Shown here piece by piece: positions 34,920 through 46,296 of a DNA stretch of 64,000 nt. How positions within the stretch are numbered: the stretch's first letter is position 1; every line of letters starts with the position of its first letter. The position numbers were made by a program, and so were the translations under genes. Origin of the DNA: Melastoma dodecandrum. Lineage: Eukaryota > Streptophyta > Magnoliopsida > Myrtales > Melastomataceae. The notes beneath the pieces are model-generated. The model saw nothing but the letters and a program-made list of their open reading frames with translations, made no database searches and had not been told where the DNA came from. The stretch is from NCBI GenBank assembly GCA_029817715.1, contig JARUPY010000290.1, positions 1,302,001-1,366,000 of the forward strand. The letters run 5' to 3'.

Positions 34920-35764
34920 CACATCTGATCACAACTATCTCCACCCTTCTTCTTCCTCCTTCCCTTCTCATCCCACGTCCACCTCTGCACTCTCTGACCC
35001 AACCTATGACAACCCAAAAGGCACACACGAAACCCAGGATTCAAATTCCAACTCCTCCACATCCCAGAAAACTCGCAAAAGACAATCAAATCTCGCAACT
35101 CTAATGAAAATTACCCATCAGGGAAAGGGGAAAGACCACGGTGATTTAGCAAGGTGGGCCGAAAGCGGGCGCCGCAGCATGCTGACGGCGACAGAGCCAA
35201 GAGGCTCCTGGGGATCCGAAACCGACGGTTATCGTTCCGGAAGATGTCGGCAAAGCGAATGGCAGAGTGGGGAGGAAGCAATGACGACGACGATGCCGAC
35301 GCCATGTCTGCAGGGGGAGGGGGGACCTTCCGACTGAGAAAGTCGAGAGGGGAGAAGAAATGAGAACGGGAGATTTTACTCGTTTTTCGACAGCAATGGA
35401 GTTTCTCCTTATCCGTGTATTAAATTTACTCCTATAGCCTTGACGCAAGCCGACTTCCTTCTGGCACAAAATAATATCGGCCTTAGCCGACTTCATGTGG
35501 GATATTTTAATTTTTTATTAAGTTCAACGAAATCGAACTTACAAAGGTCGAATTCATGTAGCTGAGACCGTTTACATGAAGTCGGGCTTTGTAAGGTCGA
35601 CTTTGGTTTGGAAAGTACGAAATCGGCCTTAAAAAGGTCGACTTCTTTTATTATCAAAATCGATCTTTTAAGCCCGATTTCACTACATTAGTCAAAAAAT
35701 TTTCAAACTGACTACCGTATTTAATGAAATAATTTTTGGACTAACGTTATTTAAGAACCAAACT
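34920..35764 (-). repeat. Right arm of the long inverted repeat
   Basis: Reverse-complement copy of the left arm. On the minus strand it encodes the same open frame (SLLPPHSAIRF, FRIPRSLLALSPSACCGARF). The end region includes repeated GGTCGACTT and AAATCGGCC words and terminates at CGTTATTTAAGAAC. Confidence 0.8.
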
Positions 35765-35829
35765 TTGTTGTATCATCTAAACCAACAATAGTCAAAGATT
35801 TTCTTGCCATTTGCGTTATCTCGGATGAT

Positions 35830-36357
35830 GCCGATATCTTCATGACCGGCCACAGGTTGAAGAATGTCGGGAAGAGTGACCCCTTTCCATCACCACCCTC
35901 CAAATATGTAAATAAACAGTCCGGAGCATCATTGACCAGGTGGATATGCTAATATCGCCCATTGCACTAGAAACTCCCCAACCCAACTTGTAAACGAAGA
36001 GCCACTACTAGAACATGTGAAGCATGAATGCCACCGTGGAGAGCCAACCAAGGACACGATGCTTCAACTGCTCTGCAGAAACTTGATGATTGTGTAGCTG
36101 AAGCCGCGCGAGAATAATATGGGAAACAGGCCAATGCTCTTGACAGCTTCAGCTATCGAGTTCTCTTTGTCGAGCAACTTCAGGATCCACGTAGAGAAGC
36201 AAAAAAATAGGGAAAAGGGGAGTTGCGATGATGGAGTTGACAATCCATGATCGTTGCAGTAGATCCTAGGGGTCCGAATTATGGACAGGCATTCAGGGCA
36301 TAGCAATACACAAGACAGAATCGAGCAGTCCCAAGATTCAAGCAGCCTTTCATCCAT
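35830..36357 (-). pseudogene. MATE (DTX-type) transporter fragment
   Basis: On the minus strand, several frames show remnants of a MATE efflux transporter: IVNSIIATPLFPIFLLLYVD, then AEQLKHRVLGWLSTVAF and WLFVYKLGWGVSSAM, followed by ISISTWSMM. This order matches the second to sixth transmembrane segments of plant DTX proteins, but stop codons and frame changes break it. It is only a fragment; the assignment is by recall of the family pattern. Confidence 0.5.
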
Positions 36358-36681
36358 TTACAGCTCCCTTAAATCACCACAAATGAAAATATAAATCAAT
36401 GTATCGATTTTGGCTGCTCTACTTGCAGATCCAATCCGTCTAAATGAAATAGACCACTCACAGGGCAAACGTTCAACGAACGAAAGAAACTATAAGGATG
36501 ATGAAGCAGAGCACATACCTCGCTTCCAAGAATCTCTGAAGGCGACGGACCCTTGTGGGGGGCACTGGATCACACTTTGCTGGCCTTACTTCGAATTTGT
36601 ACTGCTTCTACCACTAATTGTTTCCCAAAATATAAAAAATGCGGACAACCTGTGTTGATTTTCCTCTTGACTATTTATCTA

Positions 36682-37233
36682 AGCTTTGCTCCAAAATAAC
36701 GTTTGTTCATAAAATAATTTACAAAATAAGTTGGACAAACTGAAAATTTATTGAGTAGGGTTAGTAAATCAGAGTTATGAAGTTTCGATTTTGTTTTCCA
36801 AAGAAATCGTAGTCAGTGACTCCGATTTTATTCCACCAGACATAAAATCGGAGTCAAGAACTCCGATTTTATTAAGCTCATAATAGCCTTTGATTTAGGG
36901 GGTGGGAGGGAAATGGAAGAGTGTGGAAGAAGGGATGGGAGTGGGGCATGGGAGTAATAGGAGTCCGAGACTCCGATTTTAATATGATTTGAGGGGTTGG
37001 AGGGGAGGGGAGTGCTCGAGGGGACGGGGAATATTTGAACTTTATTAAAATCGAAGTTCATGACTCCATTTTTTAAGTTTGATCAATTCAAAGTTGGAGG
37101 ATTTAACTTTATTTTTTTTAAATAAAATCGGAACTTGTAACTCCGATTTATCGACTCTAGTTAAGGAATTTTCAGTTTGACAAATCTATTTCGCAAAATA
37201 TTTTACAAATTAATGTTATTTTGGAACAAACCT
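36682..37233. mobile_element. Small MULE-related inverted-repeat element (MITE-like)
   Basis: A 552-bp element with inverted ends: left GCTCCAAAATAACGTTTGTT and right AATTAATGTTATTTTGGAAC. An internal unit GACTCCGATTTTA or its inverse TAAAATCGGAGTC repeats about six times. No coding capacity is seen. No convincing target duplication was found, so the ends are approximate. Confidence 0.6.
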
Positions 37234-37859
37234 CCCGTTTATTTACACAATACCTTTTTTTCCTACCTCCAATCGACGGGAACAAACCTTGGGAAATATT
37301 CGCGAAATATTTTTCGGTCGAATATTTATTCAGAAACAGTAGCTCTTAAAAGCTCGTCCTGTTACACGTCCCATACGCATTGGCTGCGTTGCATGATTAT
37401 TCTATTCCGTCTTTCCTTCGCCTGCCATCCTTTAAAAGAAATCATATATTTTGGTACAACTCATTCTAAATTTTTACCAAAAAAGTTCATTATTAGAAAA
37501 CAAAAATAATAATCATATGAAGAATGGGCTTGGGCGTGGCCTAAACTATTGGGCCCAAAAGCTCTATGAGGCCCAATCCATAATTGAGGCATGGCCATTC
37601 TCTGCTTTAAGATATCATGAAGAGGGCTTGGCTCAATTAGTTTTGCGATAGACGATTTAGAAACGCGTTAGGACATCCTCTAGCCGTTCTCTTGTTGGAA
37701 TTTAGCAATTTGTTTGTCCTTTTTCTTCCTCTAGGATTTGGTTCAGGATGAGAAGGAAACCCGAAGCCGGTGAGCTGATCTCCGGGTAACGTGCGCAGGC
37801 TCATCTCAGGATGTTAATAAACGTTGTGTCATTTTATTCCCCAGTCTCGATGAGACAAA
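37234..37859. other. Spacer without a recognised gene
   Basis: AT-rich spacer between the MITE-like element and the truncated left LTR. Two short ORFs (about 37177-37509 and 37451-37651) have no recognisable motif. Confidence 0.4.
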
Positions 37860-40379
37860 AAGTGAACAAAATCGCATGAACAAGAACACTTACTTCCATT
37901 TCTAGAGAATAAGTTACAAGAAAACAATCAAGCAGCAATTCATGGTCTTTGAATGATTGTTGTGTGTTTATTACAAATGACTGACCGTATATTTATACTA
38001 ACATTTGATCATATCTGAACAATAACCCTAATAAAATTGCTAATCTAACTGCTAAGATAACTGATATACACATTTCGCACATGTCTTATTCACACTAACT
38101 GCACAATATCTACTTCGACCATGTCCTGATGAAGTCTCCATCGAAAGTTGGCTGAGTCTTGAAACCTCAACTGGGACTTCTTCCTTCGAGTGCTACTTCC
38201 TTCGACGAGGTCTGGATCAAACTTCGGTTTGTCCGTACTACGACATGTCCTACTTCGACGCGCCCTACTTCGAAGTCTTTGAACTTCGACCGAAAATTGA
38301 CTAAGTCTGGAACTTCGACTGAAATTTGGTTAAATCTGGAACTTCGACTAAAATTTGGTTAGGTCTTGAAACTTCGACTGAAATTCCTTCCTTCGACAAA
38401 GACTTAGTTGAAGTTCGAGTGAAACCTTTCATTCAACGTAGACTTAGTCAAATTTCAACTAAAACATTTCCTGCGACTAAGACTTAGTCAAATTTCGACT
38501 GAACTTCACGGTTGTGCTTCGACTATCAACCAAATCCATCTATTGTTCTTCGTCAATCCAATGGGTTTTATCAACATTATGGCCCAAAATAGCTTTACTA
38601 TGTAAACATTTTGCCTCCCTCATGAGAGTCAATGAAAATATTTTCCAGTAGAAGAAGACCTTAAGATTTTAGCAATGTCACACACTTTCTTATTGTGAAA
38701 ATCAATCAACTACAAATCAATTGATTGTCTTTTATTACAACAATATTTAAAATAAAGGAAATTATTGAAAGTATAACTTAGGTGTTCCGAAACCAATATC
38801 TTTCAATGATATTTTATCAAAGTTTAACATTATCGACGTTGGTTAACCCCCAAGATCATAGTATTAGGAACACCCTGAGTGTCGATAGGTCTGCATGGTG
38901 GTTCATTCTTATTCGACGAATCAAGACGACATAAGCTTCGACATCATTGATTTGTTTAAATGAAGTGATATTTTCTAGATCGACGTCGATCATGAAGAGA
39001 CGCTCAACCTTTGAGAGTTGCCCCTCGAAAGGGACTAGGAAATCACCTTTTGCCCCAATGACGGCAGCGCCAGTCGCGGCAGCGCCAGTCACGGTAGTCC
39101 CAGTCACGACAATTCCTATCGAGTCTGCCCCTTCACACCGAGGACATATATTCGGATCAACATCAACAGTTCGTTGTCAGATTTTCATATGAACATGCGT
39201 CGGAGTATGAACCGCCAAAAGAAAAGTTATCAAACGGAAAGTTTCAAATTCCCGACAAATACTTTCTTACTACTCCATTATACTACGGAGGTAATTTTCA
39301 TAGTTATTCGCGTATCCGACTCTCGGAGGGCTTAAGCCTTATCTGCGTAGAACGATCGAACAAACCCTTCGTCGTAGAAGGGATCATCGTCCCAGCCACT
39401 GCACCCAAAAAGTGTTGACATTTCGCATATTTACAGGAAACTCATTTTCGACTCCCACTGTGGTCGCTAAAAACGTGTTTGTGGACGAAACACATCGCGA
39501 TATAACGGGGATTAACACAGAGTTTAAAGAAATGTGGTCACCAAGATTTTTAGACAAACAGTTATACAAAACACATGAACAAGATCGCATGAACAAAAAC
39601 ACTTACTTCCATTTCTAGAGAACAAGTTACAAGAAAACAACCAAATAACCATTTGGGGTCTTTTAATGATTGTCGTGTGTTTATTACAAATGACTGACCG
39701 TATATTTATACTAATATTTGATTCTATCTGGACAATAACCGCTAATAAAACTGCTAATGTAACTACTAACACAACTGATTTACAAATTTTGCACATGTTT
39801 TATTTACACTAACTACACAATATCTACTTCGACCATGTTCTAATGAAGTCCTCATCGAAAATTGGCGAAGTCTTGAAACCTCAACTGGGACTTCTTCCTT
39901 CGAGTGCTACTTCCTTCGACGAGGTCTGGATCGAACTTCGTTTCGTCCGTACTTCGACATGTCCTGCTTCAACGCATCCTGCTTTGACGCGTCCTGCTTC
40001 GACGTCTTTGAACTTCGACCAAAAATTGACTAAGTCTGGAACTTCGACTGAAATTTGGTTAAGTCTAGAACTTCGACTGAAATTTGGTTAGGTCTTGGAA
40101 CGTCGACTGAAATTCTTTCCTTCGACAAAGACTTAGTCGAAGTTCGAGTGAAACCTTTCCTTCGACCTAGACTTAGTCAAATTTCAACTGAAACCTTTCC
40201 TGCGATCAAGACTTAGTCAAAGTTCGACCGAAATATTTCATTCGACTAAGACTTAGTCAAATTTCGACTGAACTTCACGGTTGTGCTTCGACTATCAACC
40301 AAATCCATCCGTTGTTCTTCGTCAATCCAATGGGTTTTACCAACATTATTGTCCAAAATGAGTTTGTACTCTGTAAACA
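37860..40379 (-). mobile_element. Non-autonomous gypsy-like LTR element
   Basis: Two direct copies of a long repeat flank only about 0.8 kb of unique sequence. The right LTR (39413-40379, 967 bp) begins TGTTGACA and ends TGTAAACA. The left copy (about 37860-38608) lacks the beginning. In minus orientation the sequence after the right LTR reads CTTTTTGGGTGCAGTGGC, similar to the TTTTTGGCGCCGTTGCC junction seen in many gypsy elements, which places the 5' LTR on the right. Each LTR holds a tandem array of CTTCGACTGAAATTTGG-type units (about 38280-38520; 40000-40290). The interior has no gag-pol; only a low-complexity minus-strand ORF (38856-39107) is open. Confidence 0.72.
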
Positions 40380-40485
40380 GATCCTCTCTCGGGTTTGTTC
40401 CCACGGGATCTTTATCGTAACCCAAGCATTCGTCGATAGCATTCGTCGGGCATATTAGCTAGACTTGACTCACTGGCTACGCTCT

Positions 40486-42240
40486 TCTTCAAATTATTGG
40501 GTTTCAATTCGTGATCGGTATAGTAGTAGGCATGTCGAGCGCAACCCAGATGCTATGTGGACAAGCGTTTGGCGCTAAGCAATACCACATGCTAGGCATT
40601 TACTTGCAACGCTCGCCGGTTGTTAATCTCATTGTGGCAACTGCCTTGCTTCCCATGTTTCCATTTGCAAGGCCAATCTATGCGCTACTTGGCGAAGACG
40701 ATGACATTGTGGAAGCAGTCTGTTACATTGCTCGGTGGTTTATCCACCATAATCTACTTAACAGTGCTCAGCTTATCATTCCAGCAGTTCTTGCAATCTC
40801 AGTCAAAGAACCGAATTGTCAGTTTCCTCTCAGGATCCTTACTCATGATTCACCTGTTCTTGTCGTGGCTCTTCATATCTGTTCTAGATCAGGGGATCCT
40901 GGGTGCAATGAGTGTGATCATAATCTCCACTTGGTCAATAGTAACTGGGGGGGGGTTTCGTATACATCTTTGGAGGATGGTGTATGAATACTTGGAAAGG
41001 CTTTACGGCAGCAGCTTCTGCCGACTTATGGCCTGTAATAAAGCTCTCAATATCATCCAGCATAATGCTATGGTGAAACATCTCTTCCGTCAGATCTCTT
41101 GTCTATTCTCATGAAACCGCGTCTTTGCTAATTCCTTTGGAACTCTCGGCTTGGAGTTATGGTATACCGCTGTCTTAGTCCTCCTGGCAAGCTACATGCA
41201 GAATGCTTCAGTGGATATATCCGCATTCTCGATCTGATACGGAATCAAATAATTTGAGCGATTCTCTTCTCCTGATGACATTTCGTGATAGATGCTGAAT
41301 TATTTCCAATGCCGTGTTGTCAGCCTTAGCATTGCTTCCTGGGAATTCAAGATTTGCCTTGGCTTTCTAACCGGCGCCAGGTAAAGTGTTATCGTCACTG
41401 GAACTGCATCCTCCACCTTCTGCTGAAACACTTCGTCCATGTTGTGATTGATCAGACAGCGTTAGATAGTCAAATGAGTTGGGAAGAGGAAACTATAGAG
41501 CAGCATCTTTCGCCATCGTAGTCAACTTGGGAACCTAGATCAGCATTGGACTCTTCTCCTGGATTCTGTGTCTCGTCCTCGGACATAGAGTCGCTTACTT
41601 CTTCACGAGCGACAAACAAGTGGACGAAGAGGTTGCTAACCTTGTCGTCCGTCTGGCCTTCACTGGACTGCTAAACAGTGTTCAGTCGGTACTCTTGGGT
41701 AAGTGACACACCAATGATTCGCCATTTTACCCTTTCATGAAATATTTGTGCTACATTTCCCTTCTTCTCCACACAGGAGTTGCGACAGGCTCAGGAAGGC
41801 AGGGCATGGTTGTGTGGCCGAATGTTGTATCATATTACGTTGTTGGAGTTCCTCTGGGAGTTGGATTGGCATTCATCGCCGGTTTTCGAGTCAAGGTAAT
41901 AAGGGCGCAGCTAAAATCTCGAAATTTCCCAGGTAAGGACAATTGCAAATTTGTTTCGTTGACTTGACAGGGACATTTGGATCGGCATGCTGATCAGGTC
42001 TGCAATGCAGACAACTTGGCTGGGTACCATGATTTGGAGGACTGATTGGAGGAGCAGGTGACGGCAGGCGATTTTATGGCATGTTATCAACAGACGAGTA
42101 AGATAATAATCATAAATGATCCAACATGCAGGCTGAGAAAGCATCGGAACGGATGAATACATGGTTGATGAGAAAGCCAGAGGAGATGGCCGATGGGTCT
42201 GCAACACAACGGCTCATCGGCTCGAGTGAAGAGCAGAAAC
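40486..42240 (+). pseudogene. MATE efflux transporter (DTX-type) pseudogene
   Basis: Relics of a whole plant MATE gene, introns included. GMSSATQMLCGQAFGAKQYH opens the recognisable part (about 40530), then YIARWFIHHNLLNSAQL, WLFISVLDQGILGAMS in another frame, LELWYTAVLVLLASYMQNAS (about 41150), VNLVVRLAFTGLLNS-type remnants near 41640, then VSYYVVGVPLGVGLAFIAGF (about 41835) and the hydrophilic tail AEKASERMNTWLMRKPEEMA. Frame changes occur near 40800 and 41120, and many stops lie between blocks. Functional MATE proteins have 12 transmembrane helices and export organic substrates. This one lacks a usable start and frame. Confidence 0.82.
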
Positions 42241-42302
42241 CAGTTTTGTTGCTAATTGATTTTGTTTCAAAATCTTCATCTAGATAGCGGAGAGTACCTA
42301 CC

Positions 42303-43882
42303 TTATAACCAAAAATTCTTGGGTGATTTGATTCGTACCTTTTGCCTGCGTTTCTCATTGACTGAATACTGTGAAAATCTCTGGGACTTGTGCAATGCCA
42401 TCCTGATGGAAGGCACCTTGCGAGAAATCGCTTGCCATATCATCTGGACTGCATCGTCCTTCTTTGAAGGGTACCGATACTCGAAAAACTTCTCAACTTC
42501 TATCAGTCTATGCTGCATACGGGTCCATTCTTTCTTTCCGATGGCTCTGATATGGTTCACGAGGAAGTTTTCCTTGATGGCATCGGTGGTACGTACGAAG
42601 ACGCAGAATTCGGAGTAGTCGAGGACGTCCTCATATGGCAACTCAATCTCGTCGCTTATGATGACAGGCACACAGTGACTGACAATTGCATCAAAGAGGC
42701 GATTTGATGATGGGGTGTCGCCAGCGATGTTTAGGCAGAACTTTGAGGAGCGCATGCCTTCTGTTGCCTTGCTCACTCCACCCTTCCGAGCTGCACTCCC
42801 GAACGAAAAGTGGACGTCCTTCTCGTTCTTCAGCAGGTAAAACAACTCTTGCCGCACATATCCACCCTGGAGGCAAGCAACAATGATGAACGAATCAGAC
42901 GCAAATAAGCAGTTTGTTTGGCAAAGTGGCACTGGAGGGGAAATCTCACGTCTTTACGGTATATAGCGCCCTGGAAATATAGCAGAGTAGGACGGTTATC
43001 GAAGCTTGAGGAATCCCCTGCATATTTTTCAACCATGTGTCGGTAGGGAGCGATGACGTCCTTGTCGACGTTGGCCACCCTATGAGGGTACCTGCCAAAG
43101 TCTGCCAAGATGAACAATGCCGGCCACAGCTTCGTCCTTCCTTTCAGCATGCTGTTTGGATGATGTGCCAGAATTACGTGGTCTCTTCCGCCGGATCTCT
43201 TCCACGGCTCTTGTGCTGTCAAGTGCTTCACCAGCTTGTCTTGCAGAAGATTGTTCATGCTCTTCTTCTGGTGGGGATTCACCTTTGAGAACCGGTTATA
43301 GCTCAAGGACGAGAAGAATGGAACAAACATCACGTCAGCCTCACTAGCATTGTGGACCCTGGTAGCACTACGACCGTCTGTGGAGCTAACGAGTTCTGAC
43401 AACAGCAGGTCTAGCGTTAGCCAGAATTCTATGCTGTGTTGCAAGTTCAGCCCCCCAGGGTAACGCGGGATTTTCGTCCGGAGGTCCGGCCATACCTTGT
43501 TCCCTTCCGCTTTCCAATCCAATAACCCAAAATGGAAATCTGGGGGCAAGTCATACATATACACCTTCAGGATCGCACCATTACCCACGCCACCACATCT
43601 TGCTCTTGTCGATTCTTTGTTTAGTACACCGCTATCTCCCCCCTCATTGCCGTCCATAAGAATTGCCCTGTTCTTGGTTGACGGGTCATCCACCGTCCAG
43701 TTCCAGGAACCATAACCGCCATCTTCAATGGCAGCCAGAAGCTTGGTATTACGCTGAACCCAACGAGCAGATGTCAGCACGAATTGCCAGGAAACTATGA
43801 ACACGAGCGTTGAGATCACAGACAAGCAGAGGAAGGATTTCTGAATGAGAATTTGGAGCGTCCGATCACTTTTTGCGGCCAT
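42303..43882 (-). CDS. GT47 exostosin-family glycosyltransferase, two exons
   Basis: Predicted Golgi type II membrane glycosyltransferase, of the kind that builds cell-wall glycans; the closest recalled plant class is ARAD1-like (arabinosyltransferase) proteins, but the substrate is not deducible. Exons 43882-42950 and 42866-42303 join in phase 0 into 498 residues. A short cytoplasmic N-terminus precedes a signal anchor (about residues 15-36, SFLCLSVISTLVFIVSW). The exostosin domain follows: LKVYMYDLPPDFHFGL (about 105-120), EADVMFVPFFSSLSYNRF, GRDHVILAHHPNSM, RPTLLYFQGAIYRKD at the exon junction, then FCLNIAGDTPSSNRLFDAIV and PVIISDEIELPYEDVLDY in exon 2. The length is usual for GT47. Potential N-glycosylation sites occur in the stem (NWT). 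The ATG at 43882 opens the frame. Confidence 0.93.
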
Positions 43883-44543
43883 ATTGATAGGAGTACGCCC
43901 TCACCAAGGAATGAAATCATTTAAGGATGCCACAACCTAACTTCATTTTAGGAGTCCACGTGGCGAGCAGAGGGTCGACCAGAAACAAGAGGAGGAATCG
44001 TTGGAATCGGAAAGAGGAACAAGTCCTCGTCCTCCCCCCCCCCCCAAAACCAACACCCTAAAGTTAGGAATACCACCATCAAACGAGATTGCATCGCATA
44101 CATAAATTGATATCACGAGAATGTCCCGTCTACGGCGACAGAGAGTGTAGCCACAGGAAGTACTCTATGGATAAAGAACCGCTTATTGCGTCAGGCCAGG
44201 AGTCGCAATCATTCTGCTTCGAATTAGGAGGTGGTTGTAGATAGAAATCAGGCCCAGCAGAAGCGATATAACACAAATTTTTATGCCCAGTACGTAAAAA
44301 AATATCTTTGAATGAATAAAGAAATTAATCTGAAAATCCTACTTTGAAATTTTCGAAGAAATAGAATAAAAACAACCGATCGAGAGCCCCACGTGTGACT
44401 CCTCCAAAGGTATCTACGTGCAGACGATCACGAACCTCTCGATGATCCTTTAGGTGCTAGCCTTTTGGATCGGCAAGTAACTTTTTCGAAGAAAAAATAC
44501 TGGTACCTTTGTTTTATTCTTTTGGGGTTTGCTTTTTCGAGGG
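43883..44543. other. Promoter-side spacer of the GT47 gene
   Basis: Non-coding spacer upstream of the minus-strand GT47 gene. It includes a run of about 12 C residues (about 44034-44045). No motif is clear beyond that. It ends at the target duplication of the next MULE. Confidence 0.5.
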
Positions 44544-44553
44544 CTTCAGTAGT

Positions 44554-44830
44554 GGACGCCGGCTAACGTCCAGTGAGGGGGACGTCCCCCCATTGTACTA
44601 GTTTCGCCTGAAATTAGTACAATGTACAAACCAAATTAGTACAGTTTGTAATTAATATAATTGTACTAAAAAAATTAGTACAATTGTAGTAATTACAAAT
44701 GTATTAATGTGTACAAAAATTTTACTGTACCGGTTTGTACCTACAAACGTTGTACTAGTGCACATTTGTACATTGTATTAATTTTCATTAGTACATTTGT
44801 AGTAATTACAAATTGTTAGTTATGATTCGG
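44554..44830. repeat. Left TIR of the large MULE
   Basis: The first 50 bases are partly palindromic (GGGGGACGTCCCCCC). Then come many copies of TTAGTACAATTGTA and TTTGTACATTGTA in both orientations. It pairs with 53745-54124. Confidence 0.8.
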
Positions 44831-45407
44831 AATTTTGTGCTAATTTTTATTAGTACATTCCTAATGTGTTTCGAGTCTACATCCGAGCCTAAATCATATC
44901 CTGTCGTGGATGTGCTTTTACCATTTTGCACCTTCCCTTCCCCCCACACAGTCGTTCCCCAGCTTCCTTGGGGACTTTCTCCCAAAGTTGGCCAAGTGAA
45001 TTAGACAATCAAGTACGGTTACTCATCCAAGCATGTGGTTTAGGCTTTTCGGGGTGACGAGGAACGGGGAGTATCAAAGTCGGCGACGGCGAGAGGGCAC
45101 TATTGAAGTCGTCTAAAGTGGACAGAAAAAGCGGAGCATCGCAAATATTCACAGTAGGTTCTCCCCTGTGATCGCGAAGTCGGCCACGATTATCAAGGGG
45201 ACTACAGAAGTTGTACGGCACGGTACAAACAGGCATACACAGGAGCAGACTTAAGCTATGCAAAATAACTTGGCAGCCATTGTTTGCCGCGCAAAAGACG
45301 TCATTGACGGTCCGCGATCACCGCTACCCTCCAAAAAGAAACTGGTTCCGGCATCCACAGCCCCATCTTTTACACGTCCGAGAATATGTTCCTCGGATAG
45401 TCCTGCG

Positions 45408-46296
45408 TCAACGAAGATGAGTTAGGAGCAGATGATAGGTGATTGAGAAGTTAGTATCGCTTTTTAGACGTACATATACCATAACAAGCGCACTTGCGGT
45501 CGCGATCAGCTCATCGAAGAAATGGATCGAAACCTCCTCCCGTCGCCACAGGATGAATATGCCGCCACGCCAAGGACTGACAAGGTGATGGTTGCTGAAG
45601 GGAAAATGCTGGCATATGGTAGGAGCGTCGTTGAGTGAGAAGGACGGGGGATTAAAAACCAAGGAATTGCACGTCTTCTGGACGACGAAGAGTTCCATTG
45701 CATCGTTTACGAAGGAGTAGTTGTTATGGTAGCTTGGGCTGCTCCAGATCAGGATCGACATTTCGTTGTGCATCTCCATGTCTACGATGCCCTCTGCCAC
45801 CGCCAGGTCCACGGCGCCCCCTATATCTTCAAGATCAGCTCCCACACCAGAATGTTGTTGTAAGACTCCAGCTTGACACGCAATTGGAAGATCTTGCTCT
45901 AAGAGAATACTGTTGCTAGACGAAGCGACGGCCTGTTTGCAGACATGACTATTTTATTTGTGCCGGATGGAGAAGTTGGAGTATCGGCAGGTGCAGGCCC
46001 CTGAGCACACGATCCACAGCGGCATCACAGTTTGTCTCGTTGAGTGGGGATTCATTTTGCAGCATTTCGAGTATGGTTGCACGCAGATGGCGGACCCACT
46101 GTTCGTTAGGATGCTGAGCCTCTAAGTTGTTGGGCAGGCGCATGTCGTAAGTGACGTCGTAGTTCGAACAGTCTGGCGTGTTGCGAGTGGTGAACCATAT
46201 CTCCACCAGCACCCTACATGCTTTCTCACAGGGTATAGGACGGATGGAGCTTAGCTTGATGTGGTAGTTAGTCGATGGTGGGGTGCCATTCGCCAT
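45408..46296 (-). CDS. Unrecognised accessory gene inside the MULE
   Basis: Two minus-strand open frames are probably exons of one gene. The first (46296 downward, ATG) reads MANGTPPSTNYHIKLSSIRP, then EIWFTTRNTPDCSNYDVTYD and LRATILEMLQNESPLNET; the second (about 45845 downward) reads VGADLEDIGGAVDLAVAEG and MEMHNEMSILIWSSPSYHNN. The gap between them (about 45850-45950) would hold a small intron. Residue composition is protein-like and Cys/Trp are not depleted, but no family is recognised. It may be a captured host gene or a MULE-specific accessory gene; no function is claimed. Confidence 0.35.

Larger units (their letters stand above)
29156..35764. mobile_element. Pack-MULE-like element with ATG8 copy, split by a hAT
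   Basis: Two inverted arms of about 0.8 kb (29156-29935 and 34920-35764) have MULE-like outer ends: left GTTCCTAAATAACGTTAG, right CTAACGTTATTTAAGAAC. Just inside are AT-rich repeats built on AAATCGGCC and GGTCGACTT. Between the arms lies a broken ATG8 gene copy (30124-30957) with introns. A hAT element at 30984-34482 was inserted later; without it the element is about 3.1 kb. No clear target duplication flanks the arms, so the exact ends, and transposition rather than inverted duplication, remain inference. Capture of gene fragments with introns between long TIRs is the definition of a Pack-MULE. Confidence 0.65.

Noticed and set aside
36410..36658. 82-residue ORF
   Set aside because: No domain, and composition is like the AT-rich spacer.
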